The position numbers and the translations under genes were made by a program. A stretch of DNA of 64,000 nt from Daucus carota subsp. sativus (Eukaryota > Streptophyta > Magnoliopsida > Apiales > Apiaceae): contig NC_030383.2 in assembly GCF_001625215.2 (NCBI RefSeq), positions 59,262,949 to 59,326,948 on the forward strand, in the 5' to 3' direction. Shown piece after piece: positions 34,527 to 47,327 of the stretch. The notes beneath the pieces are model-generated. The model made no database searches, was not told the DNA's origin, and saw nothing but the letters and a program-made list of their open reading frames with translations. Each line of letters starts with the position of its first letter. The first letter of the stretch is position 1.

Positions 34527-37500
34527 ATGACTCGAATTTTGGTTCAGAGAGGTTCTAATAAGGGTGAGAGGGCTGGTCCGTCTTCTTCTGGTCCTTCCCA
34601 GAATTCGGCTGTTACTTCGGAAGTGGAAATTGTTGAGGAAGTTCAAGAAAAGGATTTTGCTGAGGAGGTTTCTGGAATAGGAAGTGGAGATGAGAGTAAG
34701 GTTGTGCAAAGTGATGAATCTTTAGGGCAGGTTGATAAGGATGATGAGGAGGTTCTTGATAAAGAGAAGGCTGGGGAAGATGTTGTTCGGGATTTGACGC
34801 AACGAAGTGGTGGTTTGAGGATTGTGGAGGAGGAAAGGCAGATCGGGACAGGGATGGGATGTTCCCACCCTCCTCCTCCTCCAGTGCCACCGCCTAAACC
34901 TTTTTCTGGAAATGTCAATCCGAGGAGGTTTTCATCGGGTTCCTCAAACGCGACAAGGAGTGGATCTTCTAGGAGAGCGACACCATGGCCGGTTGTTCCA
35001 ACCAGGACCTCACCAACTGGATCTCGGCCTACTTCTCCTAGGTCTCATTGTGAGAATGAGGGCTATAATAGTGCCGATGAACAGAGTCCACGTTTCGGAT
35101 CCTCTTACAGCGATGCAGTAAGTTTCAGTTCCTTCAGTTAATAGACCGTCGCCCGATGCGTATAAAACTAAATGTTTCTGTTATTACCTTAGGTATAAGC
35201 AACAAATCCTGGCAGACTATTCGATTACATTTCAAGCAAAAATAACCAAGTGTGTACTTACGCATGTTGAATTGTATTGTAGCACTCAAGTGTGTATCTT
35301 AGAGTGTTTAATGACAGCTAGCAACTTCTTGGGGATAGAAGAAGGGTAATAGGTGTTAAGTTGAGTTTCAGTTTTATATATTACTTATTTTTATGGCCAA
35401 TATAGAATAAGTAGATTTAATGCATGTGCACTATTATCTGGTGTAAGCAATTTTTGTTAATTTAATTCATTTAAGTTACTGAAATTGTTTGATGCACATA
35501 TTTCCTATTTCTTTCAGGAGAGAGAACACCAGTTTGAGATTGATTTAAGACGTGCAACAGGTTTAGAAGTGAAAAGAATGTTAGAGGATGGCAACTGCCT
35601 CTTTCGGGCTGTTGCAGATCAAGTTTACGGTGATTCTGAGTTGTATGATCTGGTCAGACAAATGTGCATTGATTATATGGTAAGCTTCTACTATGTCAGC
35701 AGTGTTCTAATTTGGTTACTATCATAGTGTAATGCTAGACGCTCTCCGATAGTCGTATATATGCTAGCTTTTACTTTAGAGAGATTATTTTGGACGTACT
35801 CATTTATATTGTGAAACATATTTCTTTTTTATTTTGATTTTGATTTTTATTGCTGGGTAAACAATTAATCGATCCTTTTTTCCATTGTGATTCTATAAAA
35901 TAGTTTAATTTATTTTGTAATCGGGAAATAGGGCATTCAGAATTGCCAGTTTTAATTGAGAGCAAAAAAGACACAAGAAGAGACATAAAGATTGTTGTTT
36001 TTCTTAATTTGGAGCAAGTTATATGACGTGAGAAGAATTGTCATAGATTTGGCTTGTAAAATGCATGTATATATAAATATATTTAATGGTCTAAAATTCT
36101 ATGTTATCTAACAGTGCTTTGTAGGGCATTCAGCATGTGCTTTGTAGGGCATTCGTCATCCTTTATTTTGTTGTTTAGTTTTACAGATAACATATTGCAT
36201 TGGCTCTTCATATTAGGTTATTATATTTGATGTATTAAAAAGAATATCCAATATTTGTTTTGGATTTCTTCTGTACATATCACATTAATATGGTGACCTC
36301 ACTCCATTAAAGGTCTACTTTAAAATGTTCACAGAGACTAGACTTTTAAGAGTTAATGGATAGTTAGTGTGCCAATCATTATTGGTGTCAGGCGTGATTG
36401 TTTCTTGGAATTATGCAAAATTCATTTAATATGATTGATGACGTAATTACTTTTTTATTGGCTCAGGAGAGAGAAAGAGATCACTTTTCTCAATTTATAA
36501 CTGAAGGCTTCATTTCTTATTGCAAGAGAAAGAGAAGGGACAAGGTATATGAATATAAATTTTTCTTGTTGAAAGTTATCAATTCTGAACTTGCCTGATG
36601 CAAAAATAGGCGGTATATTCTTCAGTTCCGTATCGTACACTTTCTTAGGTGCATGATTTGGATATCGTTTGGACCTATATATGCCTTTTTTCATGTAATG
36701 AAGCATGTGTCATCATGTGCACGAGTCCAGGATCTCTTACAGAACGTTCTATCAAAAAGACTTATATTCTTCCTTTGTTGAAGACTTGAAGTTCTCTCTT
36801 CTCTGCGATATACCTATCTTCGAATGATAACTTTCCTTAACATAATCTCGATCTAAATTTCCATAACTATATAACTACAGTTACTATGTTCCCTTCACCC
36901 ATCCTTATAGTAGAGATAAACCAGAATCATCAAGCAAATCCTTTGGTTACAGGAAATAAAAGGAAAAAAAATCCCATAATATGTTATAATAATGTCGTAA
37001 TTCAGCAAATGATCCTGCTCATTTAAGGAATAATTCCCATTTTTCATGGCGTAACAAATTATCATCTGCAAGGTGTAGCCGTAGCCAAGTGGATCCCCCT
37101 CACTCTTGGTAACAAGTGCTCAAGGTTCGAGTGTCAATGGGGACAACTATGTGTGCAAGTATTTAATTCCTTGTAACTGAACTTACCCTTTAATAAAATT
37201 GAATGTTTTGTATTTAAAATTGTGGATACCATCTGACTCTTGGTCAGATGGCATCACCATCGCTCCGCTTACTGGAGGTCGAGTGTTTGGATCTTGTCAA
37301 ATGAGTGCGTAAGTGTGTTTAAATATCAAGAAAAAGAACTGATTTTTTTTAGAAAAACTCCTCTTTTTCTGGTTTGATGTTAAAATATCTGTCTAAGAAA
37401 TTTGGTAAGTTACTATCACAGTATCATGATGTTAAACTTAAGTTATATGTACAATATTATTCATCACGGTGCACTTGAATCTTTTAGTAAGAGAAATTTG

Positions 37501-40500
37501 ACTATTTGCAACCTGAAACAAAAGTGCAGTCTGTAAACTGCATCAATCTGTTATTGGTAGTGGTGACATGCTGGGTATATTAGTGCTTTGAACTATCAAA
37601 TTCAAGTTATACAGATTTTTGTACGATTCACTAGTGGGGAGGTTGGCAAGTGGCATAAAAAACTGTAAAAGATGGTTACTTTGTTTTCTGAGGATGTGCA
37701 CACTGTGCAGATCATCAGCAGAGTATGCGGACTGGAATAGTTAGGACCAGAACACGCACACTGTGCAGATGTGTATATATATATATGTGCGCGCGCGTGT
37801 GTGTATATATAGCGTTATAAAAAGTGTATGTATTATAATAGATATAGTTACTTATGATACCATACCATAGGAAAAAATAGATGTTATAAATCTGTGTTGA
37901 ATCAGATTTTACATATGAATATCTTTGCATGATACATGCATCTATATAGTTAGATTATTCACAAAACACAAAATATTTTGCACAGAAGTTATTTTTTGTT
38001 AATTGGATGTTCAGCAACCTGTTTATTTTCCTATGTTTACCAGGTTTATGGAAACAATATGGAAATTCAAGCTTTTTGTGAGATGTATAATCGGCCTATT
38101 CACATCTATTCTTATAGTGCAGGTACAAGTCATAAAGTTTCGTAAAAAGATTAAATTAAGTGTTCTTTCACTAAAACTTTTCATTCATAATATTATTTAT
38201 TGATAACTCTGTGCAGAGCCTATCAACATATTTCAAGGAAGCTACAATACTGACACTCCTCCTATAAGACTAAGCTACCATCATGGGAATCATTACAATT
38301 CACTTGTTGATCCACGACGAGTGACGGTTGGTGCTGGACTTGGATTTAGTAGTCTGCGAGGAGTAAGTTCTGTCAAATTCTGTCTTAATTTTGGTTATGG
38401 AATATTTGATGCATTTATAACTTGTTTCGTGCACCCGTCTTAGTTTAAGTTGTAATTTTACCAAGAAATACTAAAATAGATTATATAGTTTATCTTGTGT
38501 GTGTGTGTTGGACTGCATCTATTTTCTAAAGCTTAGGGAGAGATGCACTTTACTGCATCTTCCTGCTTGCCTATTTTCCTCGTTTTGGATCTCTTTGATT
38601 GAGTACTCTTTGATCCTTTTCATTTCGTTTTGAATTCTTTTTCTCCTTTTTTACCTTGTTTTTTCCCTGTCGTTTAATAATGGACCGTAGGTCTTTTAAA
38701 AGCAGAAGAATGATGGTGGTATTCATAATGAAGGTTTAAATTAAATTCGACTCAAGCTTGCCGTCATTTAGATTAGTGGTTGTCCAGTCACCAGTTGAAA
38801 TTGGGTTGGGGAGTGGCTTATGTAGGGTTGTTGGTAGTTTCACTTTCAGTTTTTTTTTTTTGAGGTGTTAGGGTCACTGGGAGTGTTATGTGCTGGATTT
38901 ATGTGATGTAGCTGTATCAGAGTCATAAATATGGTGATTATTAGTATCGTTGGCTGGTATTACTATAGCAATTAAGGAATGTTGTTAATATTGGGTAATT
39001 AAAGATGAAGGTTGCCTAAAAACTGGTGGCACAATTCATTTGGTGTTTTTTAAATATTTGATGCATCACAGGTTAGGGTTCAAAATGATTGATACTGGTC
39101 ATAATATTACAAATATGTTGGAGGATATAGACCACTTATCTCTGTGGAGAATCAGTAGAAACAGAAATAGTCCTTATATATATTCTCAAAAAGCTCAAAA
39201 TAAATGTATAATTTACCTCATCAAATCAACTAAAGTATATTACAACGTTTGGACCAATTTGGCATTTCTGCGGGAAGCCTGCGCCTGCTGCAAAGAAAGT
39301 TTGTGCTGGCAAGTACTGCCATATGGACAATACCGTGTTCTGGCTGCATTGACATTGTCATAAATATCTCGATTATTATACACACACACACTTTTTGATT
39401 ATATCTTATCTGATTGTCTATATAATATATGTGGTTTAGTTAAATATGGTTATTTGCGTAGTTTGTTACTGCTTGCTTATACATATTATTGGCCATTTGT
39501 ACGTATATGAATACACATAAGAAATAATATGTTTAATTATGTGTCATAAATTTTGTTATGTACAAATAATGTGGTTTTCTATTTGTGCATACAACATATA
39601 TGATGTGATATGTTATCTTATTTGTATTTTAGTTATACATAGTGATACAGATATTATATATTTGTAAATTAAACATTCAGAATAATAAATAACACATTAG
39701 AATGAATAATGGAAGTTTTATATACTGTACTTCTATAGACTGTTTGATGGCTGAGAGCCGAGTAGAAAAGCACAAACAAGCAAAATAATGGAAATAACCT
39801 ACAAAAGCATATTATAACATAGACCGATATATAATAGAGTATTATACGAAATATTATATGGGTAAGGTTCTACAGGCAACTCATATTACATGAAAATCAG
39901 AATGAACAATAAAAGTTTTAGATTCTCAACTTCCATAGAATACTTGATGGCTGAGAGCTGAGTATAAAAGTAAAAGCACAAAGAAGGAAATTAATTGAAA
40001 TAACCTACAAAAGCATATTATAACATAGGCTGATATATAATTTATTATACAAAATACACCTATACACCTATATGGGTAAGGATCTATAGGGAACCCATAT
40101 TACATGAAAATCATTAATATTCTTTGTAGTGTTAGTATGTTCTACAATTGGTTTTCTACTATATTATTCAACATATGTTCTGTAATTTATTTTTTTTTCT
40201 ATTTTTCTTAAACTTGTTATCTGTAATATGTTCTTATGTTTTATACTTAAATTTTGGAGAACATGTTTCAGATCTTTTTCAATCATTATTAACATGATCC
40301 TCAAATAAATATTCAAATCTGAATAATTAAACCTAATAATTGGTTGGATTAGGTCAAATTGAGAAAATTGGAAGATTTTGAACTAGGTCCCCCAAGTTCC
40401 TCAACTAATAAGACATAAGTAGTTCCAATTGGAACTGGCCTTTAAATATACTCCTTCTGTCTCATTTTGATCACATTTACTGTTCTGTCCAGCCCTATAC

Positions 40501-42640
40501 TGTTGTCCATATTCACTTAAATGGTAAAGTAAGTGCTAATTATGTTCATTTATTAGGAAAAAATCTAAATTAATTGGTAACTAATAATTTATTTAATGTA
40601 GTTATTTGTTTAATTGGTGACAGGATCGATAGTATATTCTAACACTCCTACTTGAAAGTCTATTTCTGTGAGTGGGAGAGTGGATGATGGACTTCTATCT
40701 TTGGGTCGATAATTTTCCTATGTGTCCATAATATATTTTTAGGATACTGTCGGTGGAAAGAAATCGAACCCGAGACCTCCGCAAACACTGAGTTGTTATA
40801 CCATGTTAAATTAATAGTTTTCCTAAAACTTCAAGGTGCTAGGAGGATGCTTTACCTGAATCATATTATATATTCTAACATTATTATATTGAAGTGTTAT
40901 GTGAGCCATAATAATATATCATCTCAACGGTTTACGGTGTTGTCCCCTGGCACCGGGGCCTCTGTAACTATATGACATCCTTGTTTGTGGGAATCTGAGA
41001 ATAAAGTAAAGTTGGAAAAAGCTGATGAATATTTTGGGTTTTGCTAATTTTTGATAAAACTTTCATGTTGAAGGGCAAAAAGAAGTTGGATATTGGTTTT
41101 TTAAATTTAATGTGAATAAAAAAATTTAGTTTATCCAAAAAATTTCACGACCTGTTTTTTCGTAAGTTGTGAACTTGGTTTTTCGCAAAAGCTACAAATT
41201 GTAGCTTTGCCAGCTTATTACAAGCGAAGTTGTATGTTCACTGAACCTTGTTGTTGCCTTGTTGGCCAGAAAGAATAGCAATACCAAACTGGCTCGTAGA
41301 AGTCCTAAAACTTGGTGAACAAGTAAATCCTAATTGTACTTCCTAACAACTATCTAGTAATAAAGAAAAGAGTTCCTTCAGTGACTTCCTAGTATGAACC
41401 AATAGTAATCCTCCAATTTTGTTACATGATTAACTATTCAAACCCACTTGAAGATAATTACTACACTTATCTGTAAATTTAATATATCTTGGACATAGAA
41501 ACTATCATTTTGATTGCTTGCTCTGCATTGTTCATTATTCTTTCTTGAAAATCAAGCAGGAACTAAGCATTTAAACCATCACCGAAACAAAACTGGGATT
41601 GGTATACACTGGAAAATCACTTTGCTTCAGTTAATGCAATGTTCTTCAAAGAAAAGGGTTCCAGTAATAATAATTTACAATAACTCTAATAAGTATTGTG
41701 CTGTTTTAAGTCATGAACCAGAAAAATAACGATTCAGGTCCTCTGTATCATACTAATCTTGGAATGCTTAGAGGTATTGATTTCTCTGCCGCTTCCCCTT
41801 GGGATCTAGTCAGGAAACATGATTTATTGGTCTAATGCTTGAATTCACTAATTTGCATTTATCTCGTAATGGTGGTCAACTGACTCTATGTTGATGGTTC
41901 TTTTTCCAGTCAAACGTTGACAAGGATCAGGTATCAGCTGCAATAAAAGCTCAGCAAGAACAACAGATTGATAATGCAAGTACTCCTAGAACCATACAAG
42001 CTAGTATATATTCACCTTGACGTAATTATCGTCTCTTATCATTTTTTTTGTTCTGTCCATATCTATTACTACTAACAGGCACTGCTAGCAGAGGGACGTT
42101 TCTATTCAGATCTGGAGCTGACCGAGAAAGAAATGGAACGCATGGTGATGGAAGCTTCTAGGGCTGAGTATCTTGCTGAGGACAAGTTCAAGCAAGTTGG
42201 ACGAAGAGAATCCTCTACTTCTGCTGCTGGTGCTGAACCATCATCATCTGGTGCTAGTAAGTATAGACATTAAATGGGTTTAGAACACTTTTCTTGTGGA
42301 TATACCTTGATTACTTTTGTTTTGTGTGCCAAAGTTACTCTAGGCATGATAAATATTTCTCTTCCTATATATGAATGGTGCAATTTTGGTTCTTACATAC
42401 GGTTTTCATACTCTGAAATCAGGACCATCTGGGAGCAAAACCAATGCTGAAGGTGGGAACGAGCATGGATTACCAACTACTGTACTGACCAACAGCATGC
42501 AGATGGTACTAGCTATGGGATTCAGCTATCTTCAAGTGATCGAGGCATACAGCATTTTTGGGGAAGATGTTGATTCTATGGTATGTTATCTATTAGAGAC
42601 TAGCAGTAGCAGCAGGCGGAAGGGCAAAGCAACTGAATGA
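34527..42640 (+). CDS. OTLD1: OTU-domain deubiquitinase with UBA domain (OTLD1)
   Basis: Eight coding exons: 34527-35117, 35518-35679, 36467-36544, 38044-38122, 38217-38362, 41910-41975, 42079-42256, 42423-42640 (1518 nt, 505 aa, the length I recall for Arabidopsis OTLD1, At2g27350). The N-terminal 197 residues are low-complexity, acidic then Ser/Pro-rich with a run of prolines. The OTU domain spans about 205-335 with the catalytic Cys224 in LEDGNCLFRAVADQVYGD and His329 in HHGNHYNSLVDP. AIKAQQEQQIDNALLAEGRF and a Glu-rich helix follow, then a C-terminal UBA-like region (QMVLAMGFSYLQVIEAYSIF). It should cleave ubiquitin, with family roles in histone H2B deubiquitination. Intron 6 has a GC donor (AAT|GCAAGT). 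Intron 5 (3.5 kb) is loaded with repeats. Confidence 0.95.
37071..37190 (+). mobile_element. tRNA-derived SINE-like element in OTLD1 intron 3
   Basis: GTAGCCAAGTGG resembles a pol III box A, and AAGGTTCGAGTGTC, about 45 bp later, a box B. The order and spacing are those of a tRNA head. An AT-rich tail follows. A second tRNA-like block (GGTCAGATGG...GAGGTCGAGTG) lies at 37240-37285. No target duplication was identified. Confidence 0.5.
39701..40112. repeat. Tandem duplication of about 200 bp in OTLD1 intron 5
   Basis: Two adjacent copies (39701-39900 and 39901-40112) share long blocks such as AACCTACAAAAGCATATTAT and CATATTACATGAAAATCA; identity looks near 85%. Confidence 0.85.
40607..40880 (-). 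mobile_element. TRIM/SMART relative in OTLD1 intron 5
   Basis: On the minus strand a 77 bp LTR (40880 to 40804) reads TGTTAGAATATATAATATGA... and ends TTAACA, clearly related to the LTR at 22540. TGGTATAACAACTC follows as primer-site remnant. The second LTR (40644 to 40607) is internally deleted but keeps both ends, TGTTAGAATATA and AAACA. A perfect 5 bp duplication TTATT flanks it (40602-40606, 40881-40885). Confidence 0.85.
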
Positions 42641-42957
42641 ACAAACTTCAAACGACTTGTGTTTGCTAAGGTAGTAGCCGTATGTTACTCTAGTAATCAG
42701 TAAGACTGTTGGACCAAAAGAGTCTAGAGTTCTATATGCTGTATTAAAAATTAATAAGAAGTGCTACTAGCTTGTTTATTGACCATGCACTAATGCAGTA
42801 AATACTCTTGGCGTAATCTGTGAGAAACAATTGCCTTTGTTACATGATTAGGGATTCCATATTTGAACAAATAGATCTGCAATTTTATCTAGATACTTAT
42901 CATCAAATGAAACTTGAAAGTACTAATAGGTAAAGCCAAATGTATATGACTAATATT

Positions 42958-44373
42958 CTAAGCCCTTTCTTTAATATTCACTGGAAACCCACCTTCCATC
43001 TTAGAATTGAAGAAAGAAATATAGTTTGGTTCAACTCCTTCCTCTAGGGCAGACACCACATGAAACTGCTTTAGAATACCAGCGGCTACAGTCTTCATCT
43101 TCCAGATAGCCATGTCCTTGCCCATACAAGCTCTAGGCCCTGCGTGGAATTCTGGGTAGCTAAAAGAGTCTCTTAGTATCAAAGTCATTTTCCCGGTATC
43201 CTCATTTTTAGCTAACCATCGGTCAGGGTTGAAAGATGGCCATTCGGCTCCCCACAAATTTTCAGACCTTCCCATCGCGTAATTATGATAACTTACTCTT
43301 GAGCATTTCTTCACCTTCGTGCCATCAGGGAATTCGTCATCTTCTATGGCTTCCCTGGAGTCGACTGGAACAGAGGGATAGAGCCTCATGCTTTCGTAAA
43401 TGGAAGCATAAATGTAAACTAAGTTGGCACTGTCTTCTGAAGACACCTTAATTTCTTCCAGAATCTTGTTTTCCACATCTAGGTTGCTAGATAATAACCA
43501 GAAATACCATGTTAGTACAGCCGAGGTCGACTCCAGACCAGCAAGAATGAAGTTGATAACTGAATCCTCAAGAAACTTTTTGTCACACTGGCCGGACATT
43601 ATCAACAAAGATAAGAAATCGAGGGATTCCAGTGAGCTATTCTTGTTGTATTCTTCCATCTTGTTTGCGACTCTGTCTGTGATGAGGTTTCTGATCCGCG
43701 TAATCCCCTCCCGGAGCGTCTTCTCAGATCCTACATTCAGTAGCTTCTTAGTTTTCCAAACCAGAGCTGAAAGTTCAGTAAGTCTTTGATTGATTATCCT
43801 TAATGAATCATGAAAAGCCTGTTTTATTTCAGAGAACTGTAGTGATGGCTCTAATGACTTGGCCTCATATCCACAAGCAACCTGGCAGATTGTGTCCAAA
43901 TCGAACCTCTCAAGAATGTCCTGAAGATCCAGAGTTGTTTCATTAGCAGCTGCAGATGATAAGATAGGAAGGAGGTCTTCATTTAGCTTAGTAGAAACCA
44001 AGATTTGATAGTAGTTGAAGAATGCTTCACTGTCGAATGCATGGCTCATAGCCTGTCGCTGTGACTTCCACTTTTCGCCATCCGACAGGAACATGCCTTC
44101 ACCGAATAAGTCTGATAAAGTGGTCCGAAAGGCTTCACCCTTTTGGTAGACTCTGAAGTTGGTCTCCAACATGTGCTTGACATTGACAGGGTTTGCTGTC
44201 AAGACACTCTGTTCGCCGAATGGACGCTGAAGGATGAAAGTTGAAGAGGGTGAAGCCAAAAGAATGTCGGATGTCCATTGGATCGGCCGGTTTCGATTCG
44301 CTAAGATTGCCGGAAGAGAGCCGATTAAAGGGTACGATGGTGGAATTATACCGGAGTTTGCAGAATTCGACAT
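42958..44373 (-). CDS. Cytochrome P450, CYP94-like, without membrane anchor
   Basis: Single exon, 471 aa. Family marks: SYPLIGSLPAILANRNRPIQW near the N-terminus, WKSQRQAMSHAFDSEAF (helix C), I-helix AGLESTSA at 278-285, ExxR as ESMR at 327-330, FNPDRW at 381-386 and heme loop FHAGPRACMG with Cys416. CYP94 enzymes are omega-hydroxylases of fatty acids or jasmonoyl-isoleucine; the substrate here is unknown. Odd points: the usual hydrophobic anchor of 25-30 residues is missing, and an in-frame stop lies upstream. The segment before ExxR (EEIKVSSEDSANLVYIYASI) is also shorter than normal, and Ser replaces the usual first Thr of the I-helix. A TATA-like TTATATAAAC on this strand near 44457-44466 leaves no room for an upstream exon. 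It converges tail-to-tail with OTLD1. Confidence 0.88.
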   Translation of the reverse strand: MSNSANSGIIPPSYPLIGSLPAILANRNRPIQWTSDILLASPSSTFILQRPFGEQSVLTANPVNVKHMLETNFRVYQKGEAFRTTLSDLFGEGMFLSDGEKWKSQRQAMSHAFDSEAFFNYYQILVSTKLNEDLLPILSSAAANETTLDLQDILERFDLDTICQVACGYEAKSLEPSLQFSEIKQAFHDSLRIINQRLTELSALVWKTKKLLNVGSEKTLREGITRIRNLITDRVANKMEEYNKNSSLESLDFLSLLIMSGQCDKKFLEDSVINFILAGLESTSAVLTWYFWLLSSNLDVENKILEEIKVSSEDSANLVYIYASIYESMRLYPSVPVDSREAIEDDEFPDGTKVKKCSRVSYHNYAMGRSENLWGAEWPSFNPDRWLAKNEDTGKMTLILRDSFSYPEFHAGPRACMGKDMAIWKMKTVAAGILKQFHVVSALEEGVEPNYISFFNSKMEGGFPVNIKERA

Positions 44374-44456
44374 CAGCTCGAAATTGATTTGTGTTATATC
44401 TGAAAGTTCAAAGCTGGATGAATGCAGTGGTACAGAATTGGTGGTTTAGTTTAGTG

Positions 44457-44466
44457 TTTATATAAC
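44457..44466 (-). promoter_or_regulatory. TATA box of the P450 gene
   Basis: GTTATATAAA on the minus strand, about 85 bp upstream of the P450 start codon. Confidence 0.6.
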
Positions 44467-44911
44467 GAAGATAGACCGTGACACGATAAAAGGGCCCATA
44501 TGTCATAAAGTTTAGAAGTGATGCCCGTGATAACAAACTAAGAGGGATGATTCAATATATTATTTTTTTTAATATTGGATAATTCATTATTTTAATTTTT
44601 GAAAGAAAACGTCACATTGTGTTACATTTAACTAACACGATTTATCATTTTTAAAATAAATCACTACATGAAACAATGTTTATAATTTCAAAATATTAAA
44701 TCGTTGTCCGCAGCGTCTTAAATAGTAAAATTATAAGTTGGAGTCATTTTCTCCAACACTGATATTTGAAGTCATTTTCTTGAAGACCAACACCGGGTGA
44801 CATATCCGGAAATTGATAAGTCATGGGGTTTAATTAATTTTCAAAAAAAGTACCATGACAATCAAATATAACATTATATATATATATATTAAAATTATTC
44901 CTGATCATTAT

Positions 44912-44918
<7 letters not shown>
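44467..44918. other. P450 upstream region
   Basis: AT-rich with no further feature recognised before the TA microsatellite. Confidence 0.4.
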
Positions 44919-44968
<50 letters not shown>

Positions 44969-44972
<4 letters not shown>

Positions 44973-45407
44973 ATTGCTCAAAACAGAACACTGTTAAAAA
45001 AAGAACAACACAGAACACTTTAGAATCAAATATAGAATCTCATCTAAAACTTGAATTAAATTCAAATTTTAAGCTGAATAACGTTTTATTATGAATGATA
45101 ATAGTATCCACCATGTTTAATAATAAATATTTATTAAAAATAAAATGATTCTATGTAAAATAATCGTTTAAAAAATATATTTATATGATTCTATTCTGGA
45201 TTCTATTCTGGATTCTGTTCTGGATTCTATAATATTTCATATCAATAATTTGGATGAGTTTGGATGTTATAATTCATATATTAAGTTTAAGTAGTGTTTA
45301 GCTATGTAGTTATAACCTTAACAAATAATTATTTGTGAAAAATGAAGTGTTATGATAGTGTTCTGTGTTGTTCTTTTTTTAAAGTGTTCTGTGTGGAGTG
45401 CAACCCA
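44969..45407. mobile_element. MITE inserted in a (TA)n microsatellite
   Basis: Left arm CAGAACACTGTTAAAAAAAG then AACAACACAGAACAC is mirrored by GTGTTCTGTGTTGTTCTTTT and AAAGTGTTCTGTGTGG on the right. Long TA runs lie immediately outside both ends (44919-44969 and 45407 to about 45458), as in MITEs that target TA microsatellites. Confidence 0.8.
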
Positions 45408-45424
45408 TATATATATATATATAG

Positions 45425-45464
<40 letters not shown>

Positions 45465-45909
45465 TTAATTTTCTATCGTATTTTATTTTTTTGGATGTGG
45501 GAATACTTGAGCCCGTAAACTTCCGAGGCGGCGTGAAATAATATTTAAGATTGGAAGTCAATAAATATTTAAGAATGGAAGTCAATAGATTTGGGTTTCT
45601 TGCGAAGTCTTGTTAAATGAATAAATCTATTAGGGCAGGTAATCCGTGCGTAAGAAAATGAACGAAACCACATGGACGACTTGGAGTCATATGTCAAGTT
45701 GTTGCAGGCTTGCAGCATCATGCATGAATCCAAAATTTGTTGAACCGAACATCTGCTCTATCTTAAAATAAAAAATTTCTGACAGCAGGAGCACATGAAA
45801 GTGAATGATTTTTCGAATTTTTCTCAATATTTTCTTTATCCCCTTAAGTTGGCTGAGTTGCAGAAGAATTGGGAAAAACAAATTCGAGGCTTTGCACCGA
45901 TAAATGATT

Positions 45910-46641
45910 GAGTCCGAATCCTCCGTCTCTTTTGTGTGTCACCTTATATATCTCCTCTTTTGTATTGGTCAGTTTTATATATCTCTTCTTATTTATTGAT
46001 CAATTCTTTACCTTGAGCACGTGATCTATAGTTTCTTTTTGTTTTTTTCTTGGATAGTTTTTCACTGTTAAACTTTTTCAAATATATATAAGGTTCTTAG
46101 TATTATTAAAATATTTTTTTATATAATACATAATCAACTAAATTCTTTTATATGACATAAATATAATATTATAAAGTAATGTCTACTATTATATTTTTTA
46201 TATTAAATAATTAATTAAATTTTCGAAAACATATTTTTAATATGATTAAATTAGAAAGCAAAAAAATACTTTATTTATGACTAAAATTATATCAAAATAT
46301 TGAAATGTTTTCTTATATAATATTTAATCTATTAAAATTAAATTCTATATAATGAATTTTTTGATATATGAAGGAAATTCTCCTATACATTTTTTTAGAG
46401 AAACAACTAATACAATTTTTTTGATAAAACTATTTTCAAATTTAATTTTTTTTGATAAAAAGTGCACATCATAGAGCTAATATTTTATGCAACAAATCAA
46501 CATGACTGAGAATATAAAAATTGTTGTGTAAAAAGTAATGTAGAAGAGAGACAAGAGGATCACGTGAGATGTAAATAAACTGACCAATAAAAAAAAGAGA
46601 AAGAGAAGGAGACATAATAAGGAGACAGGGAATCCCGACTC
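45910..46641. mobile_element. MULE-type MITE with 9 bp duplication
   Basis: Ends GAGTCCGAATCCTCCGTCTC and the inverse of GAGTCGGGATTCCCTGTCTC, flanked by a perfect TAAATGATT (45901-45909, 46642-46650). The arms extend through TTTTGTATTGGTCAGTTT on both sides. AT-rich core, no coding capacity. Confidence 0.85.
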
Positions 46642-46650
46642 TAAATGATT

Positions 46651-47288
46651 ATTCAATTCAATGCGTTTTTTGTAGTAACAGTAACGAAAGGCCTGTAAAT
46701 TCGGTCTCTGTTGTGCTTAAGATGTAAAACTCTTTTTTATTTTAACCTAAGTATTACCAGGATAATTATGAATACTTTTGAACTCAGACATACATGCCAA
46801 AATATTATTGTTCAATAATTTTATATAAATCTAAAATTAATTTTGAAGCAATAATAATTGTTGGTATATTGCCGACAGTAGAAATTAATTATAATTATTG
46901 TATCAGAAAACGATATATACAAATTGCTGAAGTATATGAAAATTTAATATATTCGCTAATTTTTTTGTAATATTCACAGCTGCATTGTTATATTTTAAAT
47001 TAAATTATTAAATATAATAAATTTGAGACGCATTTCTAAGAAAGTCTTTTATAACAAGATTTAGAAACTCCATGTCATCTCAGATAGTTTATTTCTAAAA
47101 ATTCACTACGCAGGAAAAAAAAGCCTTTGTTCGTGGAAGAGGTTAATCGCGAATTGGGCTTTTCTACTAATAAAAATTCAGAGGGCTAATAAGCGTAGCA
47201 TACGAATATTATTAGCATATGTTTAATAGAAAAAAATATTAAATATAAAAAATATAATCTGAACTAAATTTAGTTGGATAATTTTGTA

Positions 47289-47327
<39 letters not shown>

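Noticed and set aside
34612..34918. Overlapping minus-strand frames across OTLD1 exon 1
   Set aside because: Shadow frames of a low-complexity coding exon; no motif or splice support.
40735..40803. tRNA-derived SINE suggested by GGTCTCGGGTTCGATTTC on the minus strand
   Set aside because: The flanking LTRs, primer-site remnant and TTATT duplication show it is the core of a miniature LTR element.
44855..45094. Open frame of Ile-Tyr repeats
   Set aside because: Translation of a TA microsatellite.
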